Shown: piece after piece, positions 1 to 6,595 of the stretch
How the letters are laid out: the number at the start of each line of letters is the position of its first letter
How positions within the stretch are numbered: the stretch's first letter is position 1
Origin: DTSX01 sp964633465
GTDB lineage: Bacteria; Pseudomonadota; Gammaproteobacteria; Steroidobacterales; UBA11654
Length of the DNA: 13,476 bases
Direction: 5' to 3'
Assembly (NCBI GenBank): GCA_964633465.1
Contig: CAZWGB010000036.1
Coordinates: 1 to 13,476 of the forward strand
Notes under the pieces: generated by a model
What the model was told of the DNA's origin: nothing
What the model saw: the letters and a program-made list of their open reading frames with translations, nothing else
Databases searched by the model: none
Position numbers and translations under genes: made by a program

Positions 1-167
1 ATAGGTATGAGCTTGCCAATATTAAGTCGTTAAATTTTTACGTACACGGTATCTTACAAGACGGAGTCTCTTCGAGCACGCGTATGGATGCACAGGCAAA
101 ATCTCTCGGTGAGTATTTGCGGGCCAAGCTGATAGATGTGCCAGTGGAAATTATTGAGGAACTGTAA
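1..167 (+). CDS. AtuA-family protein, C-terminal end (5' partial)
   Basis: An open frame enters the window at base 3 and ends at TAA 165-167, giving about 54 residues. The visible part starts RYELANIKSLNFYVHG and continues with a short glycine/serine stretch, then RMDAQAKSLGEYL. From memory this matches the end of AtuA-type proteins (acyclic terpene utilisation family), where an RYEL-P-x-x-x-ALNFVL strand is followed by a GG-V-x-SLR-x-D-x-x-GKS segment; this is the small ferredoxin-like-fold domain. The same domain also exists as a separate protein of about 110 residues, so full AtuA and stand-alone domain cannot be told apart here. The family is linked to citronellol/geraniol catabolism, but its biochemical reaction is poorly defined. 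The stop codon directly abuts the ATG of the next gene, indicating co-translation with the crotonase. Confidence 0.75.
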   Translation, partial: RYELANIKSLNFYVHGILQDGVSSSTRMDAQAKSLGEYLRAKLIDVPVEIIEEL

Positions 168-998
168 ATGAATGATTCAACAAAATTGTTGTCACTTGAA
201 GGATTGGTGTTTGAGGCAACTGAAATAAAAATCGATGGGCATGTACTCTCAATTACCCTAAATCGACCTGAGAAACGCAACGCGATTAACACCGTTATGG
301 GAAATGAAATTGCATACGCACTTTCCTATGCATTGCAGGAAAAAAACATTAGGGTGGTCATCATTCAAGCCAAGGGCGAAGTTTTTTGTGCAGGCGGGGA
401 TTTAGCAAGCATGTCAGGCAAGGTCGAAGAAACGGCATCAACTGTGCCAAAAATCGGTGGTTTTGACAGTATTAGTCTACTCATTCGGAATTTAAACAAG
501 CCCGTGATCTGTAAGATCCAAGGATCCGTCTATGCAGGGGCCTTACTGATGGTCTCTAATGCCACCCATGCAGTTGCAGTTGATGATGCAAAATTCGCAG
601 CACCGGAAATTAAGCGCGGCATATGGCCTTTTATGGTGATGGCAGGATTGTTCAGAGTGATGCCTAAAAGACAAGGCTTGGACTTTATTATGAGAGGAGA
701 GGCAATCGATGCAATGACCGCAGAGAAATACGGTTTAATTACACAGGCTGTGCCCAAAGATGAGTTGGATCAAACCGTTCATAAATTGGCAAACGATTTT
801 GCAAATCTGCCACCAAACACTATGAAAATGGGTTTGGAGGCTTACAATCGTCAAGATTCGATGGCGTTTGATGAAGCCCTCCCATATTTAAATGAACAAT
901 TGACAAAATGCTTAGAGGCCGAAGATGCAAAAGAGGGTATTGCCGCATTTTTTGAAAAACGAGAACCAAAATGGAAAAGTGGAAAGGATAAATCTTGA
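168..998 (+). CDS. Enoyl-CoA hydratase/isomerase family protein (crotonase)
   Basis: This 276-residue protein has the usual crotonase length and fold signatures. The N-terminal strand ends in ITLNRPEKRNAIN (residues 29-41). The first oxyanion-hole loop is FCAGGDL (73-79) and the second is GSVYAGALLMV (119-129). The general acid/base glutamate of the second type is present as E147 in PEIKRG. The other glutamate of classical enoyl-CoA hydratase appears replaced by L127. The C-terminal helix ends in the family-typical AAFFEKREPKW. The ATG follows the upstream TAA with no gap, and GAGGA at 156-160 is a well-placed ribosome binding site. By position it is the likely 2-enoyl-CoA hydratase step between the ACAD pair and the SDR. 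With one catalytic glutamate, isomerase or another crotonase reaction is also possible. Family assignment is firm; substrate is unknown. Confidence 0.9.
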   Translation: MNDSTKLLSLEGLVFEATEIKIDGHVLSITLNRPEKRNAINTVMGNEIAYALSYALQEKNIRVVIIQAKGEVFCAGGDLASMSGKVEETASTVPKIGGFDSISLLIRNLNKPVICKIQGSVYAGALLMVSNATHAVAVDDAKFAAPEIKRGIWPFMVMAGLFRVMPKRQGLDFIMRGEAIDAMTAEKYGLITQAVPKDELDQTVHKLANDFANLPPNTMKMGLEAYNRQDSMAFDEALPYLNEQLTKCLEAEDAKEGIAAFFEKREPKWKSGKDKS

Positions 999-1033
999 TT
1001 GTAATCGGATGACCGTTTATTAGGGGAAAGAGT

Positions 1034-1942
1034 ATGGGTGTATTGAAAGGAAAAATTGCCGTGGTTACTGGAGCAGGCAGGGGCATCGGCAGAGAAATCT
1101 GTTTAAGTTTTGCAAAACAGGGTGCAAAAATAGTAGCTAATGATTTAGGCGCAGCAAGAGATGGCACCGGTGAAGGCAAGGTAGCCGATGCTGTCGTAAA
1201 AGAAATCCAAGCCTTAGGCAGCGAGGCTGTGGCTAATTATGATTCGGTAACGAAGGTAGAAGGAGGCAAAAATATTTTCCAAACTTGTATAGAGGCTTTT
1301 GGTGGTATGGATATTCTGGTTAACAATGCTGGGATTTTAAGAGATAGAACGCTCTTCAATATGGAAGAAAGCGATTGGGATGGAGTCATCGATGTTCATT
1401 TGAAAGGACACTACAACTGTAGCCGTCCTTTTGTTAGATACATCAGGGACAGTGAAAGGTTAAACTGCCGTATTATAAATATGTCTTCTGTTTCCGGTCT
1501 TTATGGAAGTTTTGGGCAAACAAATTATGGTGCTGCTAAAGCAGGTATAGCTGGGTTTACAAGATCATTGGCTTTGGAAGTTGCTAAATATAAATGCACT
1601 GTCAACACCATATCCCCAGGTGCGGCAACACGAATGACTTTTGACTTAATTGAGGCTGCGGGAGGAGAATATGATGAGACAGATTGGACCCAGGGACCTG
1701 AGCAAATAGCACCAGTGATTACTTGGTTGTGCTCAGAGGCCGCCAAAAATGTTACATCTCAGATCATTCACTCCCAGGCAGGGATACTTGGAATCATGCA
1801 GCAACCTGCTGTGATCAAGTCTTTTACCACAGAAAACCTTTGGACCGTGGAACAACTCGATGGGTTGATGCCAGAGCTCATTGAAGCAAAAAAAGACCAT
1901 GATCGTGAAGTGTCTGTAAAAGGTGTCCCAAAAAAAGTTTAG
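1034..1942 (+). CDS. MFE-2-type short-chain dehydrogenase (likely 3-hydroxyacyl-CoA dehydrogenase)
   Basis: This 302-residue classical SDR has a Rossmann nucleotide-binding motif TGAGRGIG at 12-19, an acidic residue (ND, 36-37) at the end of the second strand that favours NAD, and NNAG at 97-100. The catalytic set is S152, Y165 and K169. The segment DVHLKGHY (120-127) carries histidine where many SDRs have the tetrad asparagine; this is usual in the dehydrogenase domain of peroxisomal multifunctional enzyme type 2 and its bacterial relatives. Those enzymes oxidise 3-hydroxyacyl-CoA thioesters, including steroid side-chain and branched-chain substrates. A tail of about 60 residues after the Rossmann core (TTENLWTVEQLDGLMPEL) is also typical of that group. 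A purine-rich AGGGGAAAGAG (1022-1032) precedes the ATG, 35 bases after the crotonase stop. It is inferred to catalyse the step after hydration. Confidence 0.88.
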   Translation: MGVLKGKIAVVTGAGRGIGREICLSFAKQGAKIVANDLGAARDGTGEGKVADAVVKEIQALGSEAVANYDSVTKVEGGKNIFQTCIEAFGGMDILVNNAGILRDRTLFNMEESDWDGVIDVHLKGHYNCSRPFVRYIRDSERLNCRIINMSSVSGLYGSFGQTNYGAAKAGIAGFTRSLALEVAKYKCTVNTISPGAATRMTFDLIEAAGGEYDETDWTQGPEQIAPVITWLCSEAAKNVTSQIIHSQAGILGIMQQPAVIKSFTTENLWTVEQLDGLMPELIEAKKDHDREVSVKGVPKKV

Positions 1943-1993
1943 ATGTGACTTAATTTGAAAAGAATGAATGAAGTAAAATAAGGTTAAAATGGT

Positions 1994-2007
1994 TGATATA
2001 AATATCA
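1994..2007. promoter_or_regulatory. 14-bp palindrome in the SDR-ACAD gap (candidate operator)
   Basis: The sequence TGATATAAATATCA has perfect 6-bp arms around a 2-base centre. It lies in the only sizeable gap (81 bases) of the plus-strand cluster, 16 bases before the ACAD start codon and just upstream of its AAGGAG ribosome binding site. It could be a regulator site or an internal promoter element. No convincing -35/-10 pair was seen. AT-rich palindromes also arise by chance, so support is weak. Confidence 0.25.
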
Positions 2008-2023
2008 GTAAAAGGAGATAAAA

Positions 2024-3265
2024 ATGGATCTTGATTATGGCCCAGAATACGAAGACTTTCGCAAAGAGGTCAGGGACTTCTGTAGAAAATATCAGGGGTT
2101 GGAATTTAGCGAGAGCTTAGGCCCATTAGGCCCAAGACTGGGGGCAGGTAAAAAATCCGAGAACAATAATGCACTGACCATGACTCGTTCCGAATGGCAG
2201 AAAATTCTGATAGAGCAGGGTTACTTTGCAAGAGAGATACCTAAAGAATACGGGGGCTATGGTGGAAGCATTGATATTTTGAAGAACAAAATAATCAACT
2301 CTGAATTTGCAAAAGCCGGCGTTCCTCCTGCGACCCGGGGTCAAGGTACTGATTATTTGGTGCCGACACTTCTTGAAATGGGAACTGAAGAGCAAAAACA
2401 AAAGTACATTAGACCAACACTGCATTTTGAAATGATTTGGTGCCAAGGTTATTCGGAGCCAAATTCAGGCAGCGATTTGGCCAGTTTACAGACTAAAGGT
2501 GTTATAGATGGCGACAGCTGGGTGATCAATGGTCAAAAGATTTGGACCAGTACTGCCAAATATGCTCACATGATGTTTTGTTTGGTCAGAACCGAACCAG
2601 ATGCACCCAAACATAAAGGTATCAGTTATTTACTCATCCCAATGGACACACCAGGTATTGAAATAAGACCCCTGGTTGATATGACCCTGGATGCGGGTTT
2701 TAACGAAGTATTTTTCACCGATGTCAGGATCCCTGCTGGCAATATTGTGGGTGAGAGAGGCCAAGGCTGGCTGGTAGCAAATAAAACATTGGTTCACGAA
2801 AGAGGTTCTTTGGGAGATCCAACTGCGATTGTGAGCAGAATGAATCAATTGATTGAATTAATGAAGACTGAAACCCTTGATGGCAAAAGAATCATCGATA
2901 AACCTGTTTTTCGTGACCGAGTTATGAAAATCCAAGGCAGGGTTTTGGCTGTTCAAAACCATGGATTAAGACTATTGTCAGCAAGGCTGAATAACAGAAA
3001 AGATGCGATGTTCGGAATTATGATTCTGAAATTAATAGGAACAGAACTCAGGCATGAACTCGAAGGTCTCGCGATTGACGTGATGGGGGAACTTGGAACC
3101 CTTTATCAAGACAGCCCCAATCTTAGAGATAATGGCAGCTGGCAGTTTGCTTATATGATGTATTTGGGACTGATTATTGGTGGTGGTACCAACCAAATAC
3201 AAAAAAACATCATTGCTGAAAGAGGCCTCGGTCTTCCTAAAGCACCAAAAATAAAGGAGGCCTAA
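2024..3265 (+). CDS. Acyl-CoA dehydrogenase, catalytic (alpha-like) subunit
   Basis: This 413-residue flavoprotein has the ACAD fold: an N-terminal helical domain (LDYGPEYEDFRKEVRDF), a middle beta domain with QGYSEPNSGSDLASL (141-155) and WVINGQKIWTS (166-176), and a C-terminal helical domain ending IGGGTNQIQKNIIAERGLGLP. The MCAD-type catalytic glutamate next to GT in that motif is glycine (G387). The alternative glutamate used by isovaleryl- and long-chain-type enzymes appears present as E259 in VHERG. The RxQFG motif that normally contacts FAD across the dimer interface is not seen here, but it occurs in the next gene product. This is the pattern of the alpha subunit of heterotetrameric steroid-catabolism ACADs (ChsE4/ChsE5 type). 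AAGGAG (2012-2017) sits 6 bases before ATG. Predicted to introduce the 2,3-double bond into an acyl-CoA; substrate unknown. Confidence 0.9.
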   Translation: MDLDYGPEYEDFRKEVRDFCRKYQGLEFSESLGPLGPRLGAGKKSENNNALTMTRSEWQKILIEQGYFAREIPKEYGGYGGSIDILKNKIINSEFAKAGVPPATRGQGTDYLVPTLLEMGTEEQKQKYIRPTLHFEMIWCQGYSEPNSGSDLASLQTKGVIDGDSWVINGQKIWTSTAKYAHMMFCLVRTEPDAPKHKGISYLLIPMDTPGIEIRPLVDMTLDAGFNEVFFTDVRIPAGNIVGERGQGWLVANKTLVHERGSLGDPTAIVSRMNQLIELMKTETLDGKRIIDKPVFRDRVMKIQGRVLAVQNHGLRLLSARLNNRKDAMFGIMILKLIGTELRHELEGLAIDVMGELGTLYQDSPNLRDNGSWQFAYMMYLGLIIGGGTNQIQKNIIAERGLGLPKAPKIKEA

Positions 3266-3267
3266 CC

Positions 3268-4356
3268 ATGTATTTTGGACTCTCAGAAGAACAGGAATCC
3301 TTTCAAGACAGCTTGGATAAATTCCTTGAAGATGCTGTTTCCTTGGAATTGATACAAAGTTATGCTCACGGTGAAAATAAATCTTTACCAACAGAGGTGC
3401 ATAATGGGCTGATTGAACTTGGAATCAACGGCCTCATTGTTCCAGAAGAATTTGGAGGATTGGGCTTGGATCTATTGTTTGCAGCCGCTGCTTCCCAATC
3501 ATTGGGTGCAGGGATTGCTCCAGCACCATTTGCAGGATCTTATGTAATGGCACCTCTTGCCTTGGTAAAAGCTGGTTCTGATACTCAGAAATCTGAGTAT
3601 TTGGAAGCAATTGGTGAATCAAGAATCCACTTTGGTGTAGGTGTTTCAGAATACATTGGGGCTCGTGAAGATGCTGCCATTACTTTTGATGGCAACAAAG
3701 CCAATGGCAGAGCCTTGTTTGTCATCGATGCCAGTGGTGCTTCGCACTATTTACTGACTGATAAAAATGGCACATTCGGTATTGTACAATCCGATGATCA
3801 CGGATTAACTAAAATACCTTTGACAACCGTAGACAAAACCTGCGGCGCACTTGAATTATTGCTCAAGGATTGCGAAGTGGAAATCTTGGAAGGGTCAGTT
3901 GAGAATGAAACGGTGGTTCGATCGGTTATTGATGCAGGCAGAATTATGATAGCCGCAGATTCCTTGGGGGCTGCAGCAGTAATGATCAAAAAATCTGTTG
4001 ATTATGCCAAAGAAAGAAAGCAGTTTGGCAGAGCCATAGGTTCTTTTCAGGCGGTCAAACATATGTGTGCGCAAATGGCGGCAGATCTTGAGCCCTGTTA
4101 TGCCATGGTCTGGTATGCTGCACACTGCCAAAATAACATACCTGAAGAAGCTACTTTAATGTCGTGTCATGCAAAAGCACATGTTTCAGAAGTTGCTACC
4201 GCCGTAGCTAAAACTGCAACGGAAGTTCATGGAGGTATGGGTTTTACGGATCTACTTGGTCTGCATTATTGGTTTAAGCGCATAGGCTTGAATCGACAAA
4301 TTCTAGGTGGTCCTGAATTGGTACGCGAAGAAGCTGCAAATATACAGAACTTCTAA
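3268..4356 (+). CDS. Acyl-CoA dehydrogenase, accessory (beta-like) subunit
   Basis: This 362-residue ACAD homologue starts 2 bases after the previous stop behind a full AAAGGAGG (3253-3260), so the two are almost certainly made together. It has an N-terminal helical domain (LSEEQESFQDSLDKFLED), a reduced middle beta domain, and a C-terminal helical domain with YAKERKQFG (247-255, the FAD-contacting arginine motif), FQAVKHMCAQMAADLE and EVHGGMGFT (319-327). Both known positions for the catalytic glutamate appear to be glycine: G224 in DAGR (isovaleryl type) and G347 in ILGGPE (MCAD type). It therefore probably cannot act alone. It supplies the flavin-binding half that the preceding 413-residue protein lacks, as in two-gene alpha2beta2 ACADs of steroid side-chain degradation. 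Alignment was by eye; heteromer formation is inference from adjacency and complementary motifs. Confidence 0.88.
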   Translation: MYFGLSEEQESFQDSLDKFLEDAVSLELIQSYAHGENKSLPTEVHNGLIELGINGLIVPEEFGGLGLDLLFAAAASQSLGAGIAPAPFAGSYVMAPLALVKAGSDTQKSEYLEAIGESRIHFGVGVSEYIGAREDAAITFDGNKANGRALFVIDASGASHYLLTDKNGTFGIVQSDDHGLTKIPLTTVDKTCGALELLLKDCEVEILEGSVENETVVRSVIDAGRIMIAADSLGAAAVMIKKSVDYAKERKQFGRAIGSFQAVKHMCAQMAADLEPCYAMVWYAAHCQNNIPEEATLMSCHAKAHVSEVATAVAKTATEVHGGMGFTDLLGLHYWFKRIGLNRQILGGPELVREEAANIQNF

Positions 4357-4367
4357 ACTATTGAGAA

Positions 4368-4387
4368 AAACTGAGATTAAGCAGTTT
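4368..4387. terminator. Weak hairpin between convergent genes (possible terminator)
   Basis: AAACTG (4368-4373) and CAGTTT (4382-4387) form a 6-bp stem with an 8-base loop in the 20-base gap between the ACAD and the convergent synthetase, overlapping the end of the latter. The stem is short and AT-rich and lacks a clean T tract, so it is only a candidate for shared termination. Confidence 0.25.
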
Positions 4388-5984
4388 CTTCTTGATAGGC
4401 TCCCTGTTCAAAATTTTCAAGTAAATTGAATTTTTGAATTTTTCCAGAACCTGTTAACGGCCATTCTTCGACAAACATCCATTTGGTTGGTGTTTTTACC
4501 GGTGATAAATATTGTCTACAGTGAGCAATAAGCTCAGATATCTTGGGTTTATCATCGACGGGCCTAATAAAACAGCCTACAATCTCTCCCCATTTTGGGT
4601 CTGGGATCCCCACCACGGCAACTTCAGCAACTGCTGGATGCTCAAGTAGAGTATTTTCAATTTCAGCAGGAAATAAGTTTTCACCACCACGGATAATCAT
4701 TTCCTTAAGACGACCGGTGATCTTCACATATCCTCTTTCATCCATGGAGCCTAGGTCACCCGTATGCAGCCAGCCGCTTGCATCAATTGTAGCTTTGGTT
4801 GCTTCGGGATTGTCGTTGTAACGCAACATATTGCAGTAGCCTCGGGAACATATTTCGCCAATGGTGTCTAAGGGCAAAACTTCCGATGTTTGGGTATCAA
4901 GAATGGCTATATCTTTATTTGGCAGCGGTTGTCCCACAGTGTTGCAAATATCTTCTTCGCTGTCATCTGGGAAAGTTTGAGTCAGCACCGGTGATGTTTC
5001 TGTTTGTCCATACACTGTTGAGAATCTGCAATCCACGGTATTTTTTACTCTTCTGACCAATTCTGGGGCAACCATCGAGCCACCGGAGATAGCAATTTTG
5101 ACAGAAGAATAATCCACTGGGCTAACCTCATGTGAATCCAGTAATGCAATAAGCATTGTCGGGACGCCAAAAAATGTAGTTCCTTTTTCCTGCTCCGTCA
5201 AAGCGTTAACTTTTGGAGGATCGAAGAACTTAATCAAGATTAATTTGCCTCTTTTTTGTACACAACCCAACAGTGCTAGAGCGCAGCCTGAGGTGTGAAA
5301 CATGGGCATGAAATTCAGCCAGATATCGTCTCTCCCAATATCCACTCGATCAGCACAAAGTCGAGCATTATTGGTCAGTCCCAAGTGATGCAAGACAGCA
5401 CCTTTTGGAAATCCTGTGGTCCCGGATGTGTATTGAATTTGTGCAGCATCTAGTGGTTGAACTTCGGGTAATTCCACTGGAGCAACATCGATGCCATAAA
5501 ACTCATCTTTATTGTCCATGTCAATAATGGATTTTATGTTGGGCAGATCTTTAGTCGCTTTTTTCGCTATCTCAAGCATCGGGTTGCCACGATATTCGTG
5601 GATTAGATAAAGAGCAGAGGATTGAGATTGTTCTAAAACATAATGAAGTTCATTCACTTGATAGGATGGATTTACCGTAACCAAAACCATACCTGAAAGT
5701 GCACATGCAAACTCCAATATTACCCACTCAGCCGTATTTGGAGACCAAACAGCAATTTTGTCTCCAGGGTTGAATTGGTTTAAAAGATTGTAGGCAAGTC
5801 TTTCTGAATCCTGCAATAATTCTTGATAGGTCCATTCCTGACCCAGTTCGCATTCCATGTTTGTTTCTACCAACGCAACTTTATCGGGATCTTCTTTTGC
5901 AGCAATTCTTAAGATATCGCCTACAGTGAGATCAGTGATCTCTTCATCTTCAATTGCTGGAAAAAAACTGTTTTTTAATTGCAT
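4377..5984 (-). CDS. AMP-forming acyl-CoA synthetase (fatty-acid-CoA ligase family)
   Basis: This 535-residue member of the ANL adenylating superfamily activates a carboxylic acid to acyl-AMP and then acyl-CoA. The phosphate-binding loop is YTSGTTGFPKG (185-195). YGQTET (325-330) is the adenine-contacting motif. GWLHTGD (404-410) holds the ribose-binding aspartate, and ITGRLKEMI with IRGGENLFPAEIE covers the hinge and swivelling C-terminal domain. K515 in LTGSGKIQKF is the adenylation lysine. The overall style resembles medium-chain ACSF2/FadD-like ligases, but the substrate is not readable. It is the last gene of the minus-strand group starting at 7297, with the 44-residue ORF just upstream. 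No strong ribosome binding site precedes its ATG. It ends 20 bases from the convergent ACAD gene, and could provide that pathway's CoA thioester. Confidence 0.92.
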   Translation of the reverse strand: MQLKNSFFPAIEDEEITDLTVGDILRIAAKEDPDKVALVETNMECELGQEWTYQELLQDSERLAYNLLNQFNPGDKIAVWSPNTAEWVILEFACALSGMVLVTVNPSYQVNELHYVLEQSQSSALYLIHEYRGNPMLEIAKKATKDLPNIKSIIDMDNKDEFYGIDVAPVELPEVQPLDAAQIQYTSGTTGFPKGAVLHHLGLTNNARLCADRVDIGRDDIWLNFMPMFHTSGCALALLGCVQKRGKLILIKFFDPPKVNALTEQEKGTTFFGVPTMLIALLDSHEVSPVDYSSVKIAISGGSMVAPELVRRVKNTVDCRFSTVYGQTETSPVLTQTFPDDSEEDICNTVGQPLPNKDIAILDTQTSEVLPLDTIGEICSRGYCNMLRYNDNPEATKATIDASGWLHTGDLGSMDERGYVKITGRLKEMIIRGGENLFPAEIENTLLEHPAVAEVAVVGIPDPKWGEIVGCFIRPVDDKPKISELIAHCRQYLSPVKTPTKWMFVEEWPLTGSGKIQKFNLLENFEQGAYQEETA

Positions 5985-6005
5985 CGCTACTTGTTTCTAT
6001 TGTTG

Positions 6006-6140
6006 CTAAAACCCATAAAATACCATTGCCATCAAAATTAGTATGACCCATATCAACCAAATGAGCCATGCTGATATGGCCAAAGAAACTGCCAAACAAG
6101 AACCCACAGTAAAAAGAATAAGAATAAAAAATTCAATCAT
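6006..6140 (-). CDS. Small hydrophobic membrane ORF, 44 residues
   Basis: Reading the minus strand from ATG at 6140-6138 to TAG at 6008-6006 gives 44 residues. The start is MIEFFILILF; after E3 no charged residue remains, and the rest is dominated by I, L, V, F, A and W, with three tryptophans near the middle. This predicts one long or two short membrane helices with no obvious soluble part. Its ATG overlaps the TGA of the upstream GFA-family gene (ATGA), suggesting translational coupling, and it fills most of the gap before the synthetase. There is no strong ribosome binding site of its own. I do not recognise a family. It may be a genuine small membrane protein or a chance hydrophobic frame in T-rich sequence; the ATGA junction is the main support. 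Confidence 0.45.
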   Translation of the reverse strand: MIEFFILILFTVGSCLAVSLAISAWLIWLIWVILILMAMVFYGF

Positions 6141-6559
6141 ACTTTGTCCGGGTTATGGGTAAAACTCGGGATATCTTCATCAATGGGTGACCAAGAATGT
6201 GCTGATGAACTGAAAAAGCTTGAATCTATTTTTAGCCATGAAGAATCATCCAGGCTCCCAGCTTTTACAAATTTCACTTCCGGCATTTCTTCAATAAAAC
6301 TCAATACAGGAGATCCGCATTCCCTACAGAAACCTCTGTTCATATTTCGACCGCTGGCAGTGGTGGTTGTATGAAATTTCAGCTCGCCTTCCATCTTTAT
6401 AGCCTTAGAGGGCAGCATCAAAATCGTCGCTTTGCCACTGCCTGTGGATTTTTGACAATCTATACAATGACAATGATGTGCAGAGATTAGATTGGGTTTC
6501 TCAAATCCAAACTTTACTGCTCCGCATAGGCAACCACCTGATTCAGATTCGTTACTCAT
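6137..6559 (-). CDS. GFA-family (Mss4-like) zinc-binding protein
   Basis: This 140-residue protein has the cysteine pattern of the GFA family, named for glutathione-dependent formaldehyde-activating enzyme. GGCLCGAVKF gives C10 and C12. HHCHCIDCQKSTG gives C30, C32 and C35. GFCRECGSPV gives C78 and C81, completing the zinc sites of a beta-tent fold. The C-terminal SWSPIDEDIPSF is also typical. Most family members have no proven reaction, and the formaldehyde/glutathione role holds only for a few, so no substrate is assigned. AGGAG lies 7 bases before the ATG on the minus strand, making the start secure. It sits between the dienelactone-hydrolase-like gene (36-base gap) and the small membrane ORF, which it overlaps. 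Confidence 0.88.
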   Translation of the reverse strand: MSNESESGGCLCGAVKFGFEKPNLISAHHCHCIDCQKSTGSGKATILMLPSKAIKMEGELKFHTTTTASGRNMNRGFCRECGSPVLSFIEEMPEVKFVKAGSLDDSSWLKIDSSFFSSSAHSWSPIDEDIPSFTHNPDKV

Positions 6560-6595
6560 TTATGACTCCTTTTTAATTTTAGTCTCATTGATACC

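Noticed and set aside
2126..2446. 106-codon minus-strand open frame inside the ACAD gene.
   Set aside because: It lies antisense to a firmly identified ACAD, has no family motif and looks like a shadow frame; the same holds for the other antisense frames over genes in this window.
1..4356. Calling this a classical citronellol/geraniol (Atu) degradation cluster.
   Set aside because: Only an AtuA-like tail is present; neither geranyl-CoA carboxylase subunit is visible and the ACAD is of the split heteromeric type, so gene symbols from that pathway were not applied.
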